From Fistulifera solaris (lineage: Eukaryota > Bacillariophyta > Bacillariophyceae > Naviculales > Stauroneidaceae), in assembly GCA_030295235.1 (NCBI GenBank), contig AP026150.1, positions 310,001 to 374,000 on the forward strand: a stretch of DNA of 64,000 bases. The letters run 5' to 3'. The notes under the pieces are model-generated. The model saw only the letters and a list, made by a program, of their open reading frames with translations. It ran no database searches and was not told where the DNA came from. A program made the translations under genes and the position numbers. Shown piece by piece: positions 11,063-22,798 of this stretch. Within the stretch, counting starts at the first letter, position 1, and each line of letters opens with the position of its first letter.

Positions 11063-14000
11063 ATGAAAGTAATCAACAGCGTCCTCGCTCTGGTTGCGCT
11101 CCTCAGCTGCGCCGCTGATGCTGAGGTAAGTATTCGAAGAATGGCAAAACGTTTTATGTGTGCTCCGCATGTTATCTTTGAAGGTACATTCGTTTCATTA
11201 ATACCGTTTGATTGTACTAATGTCATCCTTTTGCTGCCATTCACTAGACTGTGGATCGCAATCTTCAGAAAACTACAACCAAGAAGGCGCTCGGAGAAGC
11301 CTGCCAAGTCACCTACAACTCAAGCGCTGACAAGTACACGCCCGTGAAGAACATGGAATGTGCGGCCGGCCTTGTATGCTCCGAGCTTAACGACAATGGT
11401 GTCGACGGAGTAGCCTTTACAGGAGTCTGCAACAGAGAATCTTGCGATGGAACTGCCGATCCATCTGTTGACCAACCCATTAGCTCGCATCGTGTCACCA
11501 TCTGCCATCGCACCTGCTCCGAAACGAATCCGTGGGTGCGTATTACTATCGACGATGACGCCTGGGGTGGCGCTGAAGCTTCTGGATGCGGTCATCAGCG
11601 CGAGCACAACGTCACAGAAGATTGCAACAAGGACGATTACTCTGCCTGGGGTCCCAACCGTGTCGACTACTTGATCAAAGATCACGGTACACGCTCAGAT
11701 GTTCGAATCAGGAACTCATTCACCCCCGCTCAAGAGAAAGCTTACTGGTTTTATTGGGAACGCGCTTGCCCGTATGTGCGCGCCAAGAAGCTAAACAAAC
11801 CGTGCTGTGACTGGGCCAAAGGCGAATGCTGCGGTCCTCATCCTGACGACAAGTGCCCCATGGATCCCGACAAGATGACTCCTGGGCAGTGCGGTTGTGG
11901 TGTCCCTGATACAGATACGGACAAAGATGGCGTTGCTGATTGCCTTGACAAGTGCCCTGGACACAACGATAGCATCGACACGGACAAAGACGGAATCCCT
12001 GATGGCTGCGACAAATGCGCCACCGGCGACGATAAGATCGACACTGATAAGGACGGCGTCCCTGACGCTTGCGATCGTTGCCCTAATAACAAGTTTGTCT
12101 CCACGGAAGCTGGCCTCAAAGGATGCACCTGCACTGCAACTGAAACGCAGCTGCAAACAGGGTGTGTACAAGAGGTGGCACAATGTCCTTTGTGCGGCTG
12201 TGGAAAGCAGGATTTGGACACTGATCGTGATGGTATCTTGGACTGCTTTGACGTCTGCCCTAACGATCCCAAGAAATCTGCAAATGCTGGTACCTGCGGT
12301 TGCGGCAAGCCTGAGACCGACTCGGATGGTGACGGAACACCTGACTGCCTGGATGTTTGCCCCAACGACAAGACTAAGACCACATCTGCAGGACACTGTG
12401 GCTGCGGTGTCTCTGAAGTGGATACTGACGGCGATGGTACACCTGATTGCAAGGACGGATGCCCTCGTGATAAGACTAAACTTACTCCCGGAGTGTGCGG
12501 ATGCGGAGTCTCCGATAAAGACTCGGATACGGATGGCACCGCTGACTGCAAGGACGCCTGTCCCTCCGACAACCTGAAAATTGCGCCTGGTATTTGCGGA
12601 TGCGGTATTTCAGACTGTGATTCTGACATGGACGGAACTGTGGATTGCAAGGATGAGTGCCCTCAAGATCCTCTCAAAATCAAGGCCGGGGTGTGCGGCT
12701 GCGGAGTAAGGGATGTCGATACCGACGGCGATGGAACTCCTGATTGTAAAGATGCTTGCCAAGATGACCCCTCGAAGACTCAACCAGGCCTCTGTGGATG
12801 CGGCAAAACCGATTCGGATAACGATGGAACCTGCGATGCCAACGATCAATGCCCGATGGATCCCAACAAGAATAAGATGGGATTGTGCGGTTGTGGCGTG
12901 GGTGAGACCGATTCCGATCTCGATGGAACACCCGACTGTCTGGATGGATGCGCCCTCGATAGCAACAAGATCACTCCAGGAATTTGTGGCTGCGGTATGG
13001 CTGACACGGACACGGACAAGGACGGTACTCCCGATTGCAATGATGGCTGCTCGACCGACGCCAAAAAGATTGCCGCTGGCGTTTGCGGCTGTGGCGTACC
13101 TGATGTCGATACGGATAAGGATGGTGCACCGGATTGTGTTGATGAGTGCCCTCAGGATGGTAGCAAGATCTTGGCTGGCACATGCGGCTGTGGAGTTTCG
13201 GAAAAGGATTCGGACGGCGACGGCACCAAGGATTGCCAGGATGCTTGCTCAGCTGATCCGGACAAAATCAGTCCTGGAAAATGCGGTTGCGGCATCCCTG
13301 ATGTTGATAGTGATGGTGATGGTACCCCCGACTGTTTGGACGCATGCAGCGCCGATCCTACCAAGACAGCGGCTGGTGTATGCGGTTGTGGAACGTCGGA
13401 CATTGATTCGGATGCCGATGGTGTCGCCGATTGCAACGATAAGTGTCCGTACGATCAAGGAAAGACTTCCCCAGGACAGTGTGGCTGTGGTAACGCTGAC
13501 ACAGATACGGATTCGGATGGTACTGCTGACTGCAATGATAAGTGTCCCACAGACCCCAAGAAGACTGAACCCGGCATGTGCGGATGCGGTGTCGTTGATG
13601 CAGATGCCGACGCTGATGGTTCATGCGACCACAATGACAAATGCCCCTCGGACCCCAAGAAGACCGACATGGGTCTCTGTGGCTGTGGTATAGCTGATAC
13701 TGACTCGGATGGCGACAAAGTGCCCGACTGCCTCGACGGTTGCTCATCTGACCCTACAAAGACAGCTCCAGGGGCCTGTGGATGTGGAAAAGCGGATACG
13801 GATAGCGATGGCGACGGTGTTCCTGATTGCAATGATGGATGCTCGGAAGATGCGGACAAGACGGAGCCAGGAACGTGCGGTTGCGGTTCGCCTGATGTGG
13901 ATACGGACAAAGACGGTGTCCTTGACTGCGATGACGGCTGCTCGACTGACCCCGATAAGACTGAGCCAGGAACGTGTGGCTGCGGCACACCTGAGACGGA

Positions 14001-15702
14001 TTCTGACAACGACGGCGTCCCAGACTGCACTGACTTGTGCCCCAACGACATTTACAAGACAGAGCCTGGCTCTTGCGGATGTGGCAAACAAGAAACAGAT
14101 GCAGACAGTGACGGGACACCTGACTGCAACGATCTTTGCCCCTTGAACCCTGCCATGACGACCGATGTTGACACGGACGGCGATGGAACGCTTGATTGCA
14201 ATGACGGATGTTCTGACGACCCGGAGAAGATTGCCCCCGGTGAATGCGGCTGCGGTTTCCCTGACGTTGATTCTGATGAAGATGGTGTAATGGACTGCAA
14301 CGAAGTTCGCGAAGACATCACATTGACCAGCTCGAACCTCATCGGAACGACCGAAACATACAAGGAGTGCTACAAGATGTACAACGCCGGAAACAACGAC
14401 CCCAACTTTTCAGGATTTGTCGAAGCTGCCACTGCTTATTGCCTCGCCGACTGCGTCGCTGGCGCATATTGTATCAAGGTCCAGGCAGCTTCTGGCATTC
14501 ATCTCGCTGACAAGGAGGCCTGGTTCAAGGATTACTCTTCGGGCACTTGTAGCATCCAACCTCTTGCACCAGGAATCATTCTCACCTACGATAGTAGCGA
14601 TCATGTCATCATGTGGGAAGGATGCTTCAAGATTCCGGAAGGAGCCACAGGAGAGAGCATCGAGATTCACGCCAACTGGGGATACTCCGGGAGCACCGGC
14701 CTCGGAAACACTGCTTCGACAGGACAGCCTAACGGGGTTGCAATGGACTACCCCGAATGTCTCGTCACTGAAACCACGCCTTTGACGACTCCTGTCGACG
14801 CACCTGCCGACGTTCCAGTTGAATCACCTGTTGACACACCCGTGGAGTCGCCCGTTGACCTCGAATCTTCCCCCGTGTCGTCGCCCACTGGCTCTACTGT
14901 TGACAACGACCCCACCGTTGGCCTTCCCACCGCGAACCAAGTTGGCGATGGTGAGTCCGGAGGTGGATTTGGTGATCCTCACTTGAAGACTTGGATGGGA
15001 GAGGTGTACGACTTCCACGGAGCTTGCGACCTAGTTCTTGTTTCGAGCCAAACTTTCAACAACGGAGCTGGTCTCGACCTGCACATCCGTACCAAGATCC
15101 GTGACGACTGGTCTTTCATTTCTGATGCCGCTGTTCGTATCGGTGAGGATGTTTTGGAAGTAGGAACTCGCGCCTACTACTATTTGAATGGAGTTGCCGG
15201 TGCCGAGATGCCCGCCACGGTTGGTGGATTCCCTGTCTCGTTGACTCACTTCGGAACCAAACGTCACAAGTTCGAGATCGACCTCGGTCACATGGGAGTC
15301 ATTGTCATTAAGGTCTTCAACGAGTTCCTCGCTGTCGAAGTCAACAACGCCCACAGCGACGGCTTCGGTGACAGTGTCGGTCTCATGGGTACTTTCACGG
15401 ACGGCAGCCTCATCGGACGCAATGGTTTGGTTCATGCCGATCACAATGAATTTGGTTTGAGCTGGCAGGTTCACGATACGGATGTCATTTTGTTCCAAAA
15501 GGTCGAAGGCCCCCAGTATCCTCAGCTCTGCCAGATGCCTGCACCCAAGGCTTTGAAGAGTCGTCGTATGTCGGAAGCGCTTGTTAGCTTTGAAGATGCC
15601 GCCAAGGCCTGCGCCGACTGGTCGGAGGAGACTCGCGAATCTTGCATTTACGATGTCATGTCGACTGGTGACTTGGACATGGCTGAAGCTGGCGCATTCT
15701 AA
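11063..15702 (+). CDS. Giant secreted TSP3-repeat / GDPH (VWD-like) protein, copy 1
   Basis: Exons 11063-11125 and 11248-15702; the 122-nt intron falls right after the signal peptide (MKVINSVLALVALLSCAADA). The protein has 1,505 residues. Around residues 103-175 is a Cys/His domain beginning VTICHRTCSETNPWVRITID. Residues 224-1039 hold about 25 repeats of the form CPxDPxK..PGxCGCGxxDxD followed by DGDGTPDCxD: thrombospondin type 3-like Asp-rich calcium loops with a CGCG knuckle, about 22 times. A Cys-containing domain of about 150 residues follows, then a Pro-Val linker (TPVDAPADVPVESPVDTPVE). From about residue 1260 is a GDPHLKTWMGEVYDFHGACD domain typical of VWD/GDPH modules. It should be exported, rigid when calcium-loaded and disulfide-rich. 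GDPH modules are, to my knowledge, known from diatom adhesive-trail proteins, so a matrix or adhesion role is likely. Confidence 0.85.
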
Positions 15703-16213
15703 GATCGTTTTTATGTAGTTTTGGCTAACGAGGATCAGAGCCGAAAGTAAGGATAACACATAACGATATAGTCTATCTTAGTACACAAGAGATTGTCCTC
15801 AGCTTGATAAATCGATCCGGTTCATGTTGATTTGTGCGTAGAAGTTCTGTTCAACTCCAGGCCGATTGACTGATCTCCTTAAGGTGGGTGAACCTCGATC
15901 GCAGGACTTACAAAAGGATGAAACCAACCATGCGTCCTTCGTGCTCGTGCAGCTTTCATCCTCTTCACCGACGGCACTGTGCTTTATCATCATCCCTATT
16001 AAGAGAGCACTGATTAGAGATATTGACCCAAGACTGAATCCTTGCACTTCATCCTACGGAGTATCATCGAACGCGAAGAGCATGGTTCGTTCATAAGTCA
16101 TAAGCCTTGATCAAAAATCAAAAGAGCTTACTTAGGCATTCCACTTTAGTCTTCAGAAGACTTTTCCACTCTTTGTCATATTTTCTTTCCTTTCAATAAT
16201 GAAGCGAACTTCT

Positions 16214-16241
16214 CCGGAGTCCGGAGTCCGGAGTCCGGAGT
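16214..16241. repeat. CCGGAGT x4 tandem repeat
   Basis: Four exact 7-bp units. They lie in the 15703-16885 spacer between copies 1 and 2, which holds no gene I can support. Confidence 0.8.
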
Positions 16242-16263
16242 GAAATTTCTCCGCACTGAAAGA

Positions 16264-16285
16264 CTTGCAACTTGCAAGTTGCAAG
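16264..16285. other. 22-bp perfect palindrome
   Basis: The first half, CTTGCAACTTG, is followed directly by its exact reverse complement, CAAGTTGCAAG. It sits 20 bases after the 7-bp tandem repeat in the copy 1 / copy 2 spacer. Confidence 0.7.
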
Positions 16286-16815
16286 CGTAAAGCATAAAGA
16301 AAACTCCGTACCAGGTACTCCGTTCTCTTCGGCGTGATTTTTGATGTCATCCGGATTTACAGTCAGGCCAACGTCTATACGAGTACAAAGGAATATCTGG
16401 AGTCTGGAGCCGTACACTCCTTTGGTAAATACTTTGTACTTTGTATGCACTCAATGGTCTTTAGTCATTTGGTGATTGCTGATTGCATTTCCTCTACCTG
16501 GTACCTGGTACTTGTATCGGGTATCTCTCTGGTCTTGAAATCTATCGAAAAGTAAAGTCTCCAATTACTACGTAGCTCATAGGGATACTGGTAAGGAGAA
16601 ATCACAAATAATCACGATCAAAATCCGGATCCATTGAGTGCTGACTATAGTATTTAATGTATGATCCATTTTAGATTGGGCCTTTCGTCGGGCACAAAAA
16701 GTCATAGGCAGTCGGGGGAATGGATTATTTACAGTTTACAGAACAACTACCTGGTAGTGCCCTTTGTCCAAGGTCCGCAGCTTTCTCTGGTAAATCAAGC
16801 CGCGATTCTCCCGCC

Positions 16816-16844
16816 CACAACTTTGAAATTCAACAAACGTTGTC
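16816..16844 (+). promoter_or_regulatory. Shared upstream dyad motif, copy 2
   Basis: CACAACTTTG...AAACGTTGTC, 29 bases in all, ending 42 bases before the copy 2 ATG. See the copy 1 motif. Confidence 0.5.
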
Positions 16845-16885
16845 TACCTCTTCCTTTTGAAAAGATAAAAAAACTAAAGTAAAGG

Positions 16886-19800
16886 ATGAAACTCATCAAC
16901 AACGCGCTGATTCTCACGGCGCTTTTGACGTGGTTGACAGATGCGCAAGTAAGTGTTTAATGGACTGATGGGACTCGAGCAAGCGACTGCTGAAAATGAA
17001 AGTCTAACGTTACAAATGCTTTTGCAACCAGTCTGTTGAGCGCGTACTTCAAAAATCTTCATCAACCAGTAACTCAGGTAATACGTCGACCAAGAAAGCA
17101 CTCGGGCAATCCTGTCAAGTTACCTACAATTCAAACGCCGACAAGTACATGGGCGTCAAGGGTATGGAATGTGATGCTGGGCTTGTCTGCTCCGACCTCA
17201 ACGACAACGGTCTGGATGGTGTCGTGTTTACCGGTGTGTGCAACCGTGAGTCATGCGATGGAACTGCCGATCCATCCGTGGACCAGCCCATTAGCTCCCG
17301 CCGTGTTACTATCTGCCATCGCACTTGCTCGCCAACCAACCCGTGGGTGCGCATTACAATCGACGATGATGCATGGGGTGGACCAGACGCTTCCGGATGT
17401 GGTCATCAACGTAATCACAACGTCACTCAGGACTGCAACAGGGCCGATTACTCCCCTTGGGGCCCTAATCGTGTCGATTATTTGATCAAAGACCACGGTA
17501 CTCGCTCGGACGTTCGTGCCAGAAACCCTACCTGGACCACTGCTCAAGAGAAAGCTTACTGGTTTTATTGGGAACGCGCTTGCCCTTACGTGCGCGCCAA
17601 GAAACTCAGCAAACCTTGCTGTGATTGGGCCAAGGGAGAATGCTGTGGTCCCCACCCCGACGATCTATGTCCCATGGATCCTAATAAGATGGCGCCCGGC
17701 CAGTGTGGATGCGGAGTTCCTGATACAGATACGGACAAAGATGGCGTTGCTGATTGCCTTGACAAGTGCCCTGGACACAACGATAGCATCGACACGGACA
17801 AAGACGGAATCCCTGATGGCTGCGACAAATGCGCCACAGGGGACGATAAGATCGACACTGATAAGGACGGCGTCCCTGACGCTTGCGATCGTTGCCCTAA
17901 TAACAAGTTTGTCTCCACGGAAGCTGGCCTCAAAGGATGCACCTGCACTGCAACTGAAACGCAGCTGCAAACAGGGTGTGTACAAGAGGTGGCACAATGT
18001 CCTTTGTGCGGCTGTGGAAAGCAGGATTTGGACACTGATCGTGATGGTATCTTGGACTGCTTTGACGTCTGCCCTAACGATCCCAAGAAATCTGCAAATG
18101 CTGGTACCTGCGGTTGCGGCAAGCCTGAGACCGACTCGGATGGTGACGGAACACCTGACTGCCTGGATGTTTGCCCCAACGACAAGACTAAGACCACATC
18201 TGCAGGACACTGTGGCTGCGGTGTCTCTGAAGTGGATACTGACGGCGATGGTACACCTGATTGCAAGGACGGATGCCCTCGTGATAAGACTAAACTTACT
18301 CCCGGAGTGTGCGGATGCGGAGTCTCCGATAAAGACTCGGATACGGATGGCACCGCTGACTGCAAGGACGCCTGTCCCTCCGACAACCTGAAAATTGCGC
18401 CTGGTATTTGCGGATGCGGTATTTCAGACTGTGATTCTGACATGGACGGAACTGTGGATTGCAAGGATGAGTGCCCTCAAGATCCTCTCAAAATCAAGGC
18501 CGGGGTGTGCGGCTGCGGAGTAAGGGATGTCGATACCGACGGCGATGGAACTCCTGATTGTAAAGATGCTTGCCAAGATGACCCCTCGAAGACTCAACCA
18601 GGCCTCTGTGGATGCGGCAAAACCGATTCGGATAACGATGGAACCTGCGATGCCAACGATCAATGCCCGATGGATCCCAACAAGAATAAGATGGGATTGT
18701 GCGGTTGTGGCGTGGGTGAGACCGATTCCGATCTCGATGGAACACCCGACTGTCTGGATGGATGCGCCCTCGATAGCAACAAGATCACTCCAGGAATTTG
18801 TGGCTGCGGTATGGCTGACACGGACACGGACAAGGACGGTACTCCCGATTGCAGTGATGGCTGCTCGACCGACGCCAAAAAGATTGCCGCTGGCGTTTGC
18901 GGCTGTGGCGTACCTGATGTCGATACGGATAAGGATGGTGCACCGGATTGTGTTGATGAGTGCCCTCAGGATGGTAGCAAGATCTTGGCTGGCACATGCG
19001 GCTGTGGAGTTTCGGAAAAGGATTCGGACGGCGACGGCACCAAGGATTGCCAGGATGCTTGCTCAGCTGATCCGGACAAAATCAGTCCTGGAAAATGCGG
19101 TTGCGGCATCCCTGATGTTGATAGTGATGGTGATGGTACCCCCGACTGTTTGGACGCATGCAGCGCCGATCCTACCAAGACAGCGGCTGGTGTATGCGGT
19201 TGTGGAACGTCGGACATTGATTCGGATGCCGATGGTGTCGCCGATTGCAACGATAAGTGTCCGTACGATCAAGGAAAGACTTCCCCAGGACAGTGTGGCT
19301 GTGGTAACGCTGACACAGATACGGATTCGGATGGTACTGCTGACTGCAATGATAAGTGTCCCACAGACCCCAAGAAGACTGAACCCGGCATGTGCGGATG
19401 CGGTGTCGTTGATGCAGATGCCGACGCTGATGGTTCATGCGACCACAATGACAAATGCCCCTCGGACCCCAAGAAGACCGACATGGGTCTCTGTGGCTGT
19501 GGTATAGCTGATACTGACTCGGATGGCGACAAAGTGCCCGACTGCCTCGACGGTTGCTCATCTGACCCTACAAAGACAGCTCCAGGGGCCTGTGGATGTG
19601 GAAAAGCGGATACGGATAGCGATGGCGACGGTGTTCCTGATTGCAATGATGGATGCTCGGAAGATGCGGACAAGACGGAGCCAGGAACGTGCGGTTGCGG
19701 TTCGCCTGATGTGGATACGGACAAAGACGGTGTCCTTGACTGCGATGACGGCTGCTCGGCTGACCCCGATAAGACTGAGCCAGGAACGTGTGGCTGCGGC

Positions 19801-21560
19801 ACACCTGAGACGGATTCTGACAACGACGGCGTCCCAGACTGCACTGACTTGTGCCCCAACGACATTTACAAGACAGAGCCTGGCTCTTGCGGATGTGGCA
19901 AACAAGACACAGATGCAGACAGTGACGGGACACCTGACTGCAACGATCTTTGCCCCTTGAACCCTGCCATGACGACCGATGTTGACACGGACGGCGATGG
20001 AACGCTTGATTGCAATGACGGATGTTCTGACGATCCGGAGAAGATTGCCCCCGGTGAATGCGGCTGCGGTTTCCCTGACGTTGATTCTGATGAAGATGGT
20101 GTAATGGACTGCAACGAAGTTCGCGAAGACATCACCTTGACAAGTTCCAACCTGATCGGAACTAATCAACCGTACAAAGAGTGCTACAAGATGTACAACG
20201 CCGGAAACAGCGATCCTAAATTTTCGGGATACGTTGAGGCCGCCAAAGCATACTGTCTAACCGACTGTGCTATCGGAGCAATGTGCATCACAGTGCAAGC
20301 GGCCCCCGGAATCCAGCTCGCTGACAAGGAGGCCTGGTTCAAAGACTACACAGTCGGCACTTCCAGTCTACAGCCGCTTGCTCCCGGAATCAAATTGACC
20401 TTCGACAAGAGCGGCAAGCAGGTCATCGCCTGGGAAGGTTGCTTCGAAATCCCAGAGGGAGCAACTGGAGAAAACGTCGAGATCCACGCAAACTGGGGCT
20501 ACTCGGGAAGCAAAAGGTTGGAAACACCGCTTCCACAGGCAAACCCAATGGAGTAATTATGGCGTACGATCAGTGTCTCCTGACAGAAGCCAACGTGGTG
20601 ACTTCTGCGGCTCCTGTAGTAACGCCTGTTGCAGTTCCTGTTAACACTCCGGTTGCAGCACCAACTGGAAGCCCTGTTGCTAAACCTGTTGACACACCAG
20701 TCGAGGCGCCTGTTGAGCTTGAGTCCTCTCCTGTTTCCTCGCCCACTGGCGCTACCGTTGACAACGACCCCACGGTCGGTCTCCCAACCGCCAACCAAGA
20801 AGGCGATGGCGAGTCCGGAGGCGGCTACGGTGATCCCCACTTGAAGACCTGGATGGGAGAGGTGTACGACTTCCACGGAGCTTGCGATCTTGTTCTTGTA
20901 TCGAGCCAAACTTTCAACAACGGAGCTGGCCTCGACGTGCACATTCGTACCAAGATCCGTGACGACTGGTCTTTCATTTCTGATGCCGCTGTTCGCATCG
21001 GTGACGATGTCTTGGAGGTTGGAACCCGTGCCTATTACTACTTGAACGACGTTGCCGGTGCCGAGATGCCCGCCACGGTTGGTGGATTCCCCGTCTCGTT
21101 GACTCACTTCGGAACCAAACGTCACAAGTTCGAGATCGACCTCGGTCACATGGGAGTCATTGTCATTAAGGTCTTCAACGAGTTCCTCGCTGTCGAAGTC
21201 AACAACGCCCATAGCGACGGCTTCGGTGACAGTGTCGGTCTCATGGGTACTTTCACGGACGGCAGCCTCATCGGACGCAATGGTTTGGTTCATGCCGATC
21301 ACAATGAATTTGGTTTGAGCTGGCAGGTTCACGATGCCGATGGCCTTTTGTTCCAGAAGGCCGAAGGACCTCAGTATCCTCAGCTTTGTCAAATGCCTGC
21401 TCCAAAGTCAATGAAGAGTCGTCGCATGTCGGAATCGCTTGTCAGTTTCGATGTTGCGGCCAAGGCCTGCGCTGACTGGTCGGAGGAGACTCGCGAATCT
21501 TGCATTTACGATGTCATGTCGACCGGTGACTTGGACATGGCGGAAGCTGGCGCATTCTAA
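16886..21560 (+). CDS. Giant secreted TSP3-repeat / GDPH protein, copy 2 (one frameshift)
   Basis: Exons 16886-16948 and 17032-21560; the 83-nt intron again follows a 21-residue signal peptide (MKLINNALILTALLTWLTDA). Domain order is as in copy 1. The frame that starts here stops at 20556, and the rest (PV linker and GDPH domain) continues in another frame to 21560. Compared with copies 1 and 3, one base is missing near 20512-20522 (AAAAGGTTGG), just before the GNTASTG segment. Everything downstream is intact and strongly conserved, so this is a sequence error or a very recent lesion. The repeat region 17719-20135 is almost identical to 11905-14321, while the N-terminal part is clearly diverged. 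Linker: Pro/Val-rich, for example APVVTPVAVPVNTPVAAPTG. Confidence 0.8.
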
Positions 21561-22075
21561 ATCATGATCTTGAAATTGATTTGCGGTGGCAAAAGTGCCG
21601 GAAAGAAACTTTCAGACGGTGAGCAGTGATTCTCCAGAGCACACATTCAATTTATAGTATTCAATTTTATAAAAAAAGGAAATATGTTCTTACTTTGTAC
21701 TTACTAGCGCGAATTGTTAGCTTCAAGAATCGATTTTTTATCTTGGAGAAGGTTGGATTCGCTAGTTGGTCGAACTTAGCAGTCAGGCCGTAGATGAGAG
21801 TCTTGAGACTTGAGACTAAGGTCTTGAGGCTTCAGGTAGTTGTACAAGTTACAAGTAGATCTCTGCCTCTCCCTCTCCGCCTCCGCTACCTATCCATCTC
21901 CGATCTCCGCACTCTGCTCCGCTCACTGCTCCGCTTCTCGTTTGCTGGCCCTTGTTCCTAAACAGTTTAATGTACAGTCCCAATTCCCGAATGACCCAGA
22001 ACCCAGACATAAGGCCCAAGGCAGTTCCTCGCAACTCGCAACTTAAAAGCCAATCGGGAATCGCGCCATCTTTGC

Positions 22076-22205
22076 GGTTTGGCTAGGGTCCCGACTGGTT
22101 GTACCCGTCCATGACGGACCCGGACGGGTATGGAGGGCCTTCGGCCCCTGTCCGTGTCCGTGGGACGGGGCAAACTTTCAACCCGGTCGGAACCCTAGGT
22201 TTGGC
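22076..22205. mobile_element. hAT-like foldback MITE with 8-bp target site duplication
   Basis: The element spans 22084-22197 (114 bp) and is flanked on both sides by the 8-bp direct repeat GGTTTGGC (22076-22083 and 22198-22205). It begins TAGGGTCCCGACTGG and ends CCGGTCGGAACCCTA, imperfect terminal inverted repeats. The inner parts are also inverted (CCCGTCC.. against ..GGACGGG) and meet at an apical GGGCC-TTC-GGCCC hairpin, so most of the element folds back on itself. An 8-bp duplication with TAGGG-type ends is the hallmark of hAT transposons; with no coding capacity it is a MITE moved by a transposase encoded elsewhere. GC content is visibly higher than in the flanks. Confidence 0.75.
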
Positions 22206-22734
22206 GGTCGTCGAAATCGGATTAAGGAAGAAAAAAATGGTTGCGCAGGGCGTCTTGACTTTATGGGCTATACTAATGGCAAACGGAAAACGGAAAAACG
22301 GGAGTTAATTTTGATGAATATATTCGGTACTATAGTTTACTTAAATTCCAAGTCCCAAAATGTCAAAGGTCGAGCTGTTTAGGGCCACGTTTCAACTCTC
22401 CACCTCAGAATGATGACATGTTCCACGGTCAACGATCAACTGTATATAAGAAATGGATATCTCACTAGGTTTACAGTGAGGAACACTAGCATACTTGGCC
22501 TCTCTAAATGAATTACCAGTGAAACAGTCACTGATTACTCAGCATTCAGATGCAGTACTTTTGAATTGACAAAGGGGAGTTCATCCCGTGAACGACCAAG
22601 ATCGGAAACAGTACTGGAATGTGTTTGAAATGTAGTTGAATACAAACTCTGTGGCGAAAAGCAAGACCTAAGATCCGGCCCTGCGAGTCATCATGTGCCA
22701 AGCGTTTCTTGATCGATCGAATCACGAAATTTCT

Positions 22735-22764
22735 CACAACTTTGAAAATCATCCAAACGTTGTC
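22735..22764 (+). promoter_or_regulatory. Shared upstream dyad motif, copy 3
   Basis: CACAACTTTG...AAACGTTGTC, 30 bases, ending 35 bases before the copy 3 ATG. The rest of the 21561-22798 spacer carries short polypurine/polypyrimidine micro-repeats and the MITE, but no gene I can support. Confidence 0.5.
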
Positions 22765-22798
22765 CTCGTTTCTCTTTGAAAAAGTAAGCAAAACAAGC

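Noticed and set aside
11838-14363. Long open frames on the minus strand and in other plus frames through the giant genes
   Set aside because: They are reflections of the regular Asp/Gly/Cys codon repeats (for example endless Pro-Ser or Arg-Thr-Ile peptides) and recur identically in all three copies.
20505-20525. Programmed -1 ribosomal frameshift in giant gene copy 2
   Set aside because: No X XXY YYZ slippery heptamer is in the right phase, and the other two copies read through in one frame.
20488-20560. Intron explaining the frame break in giant gene copy 2
   Set aside because: The candidate would begin GTTGGA and remove residues conserved in copies 1 and 3, which have no intron there; a one-base loss is simpler.
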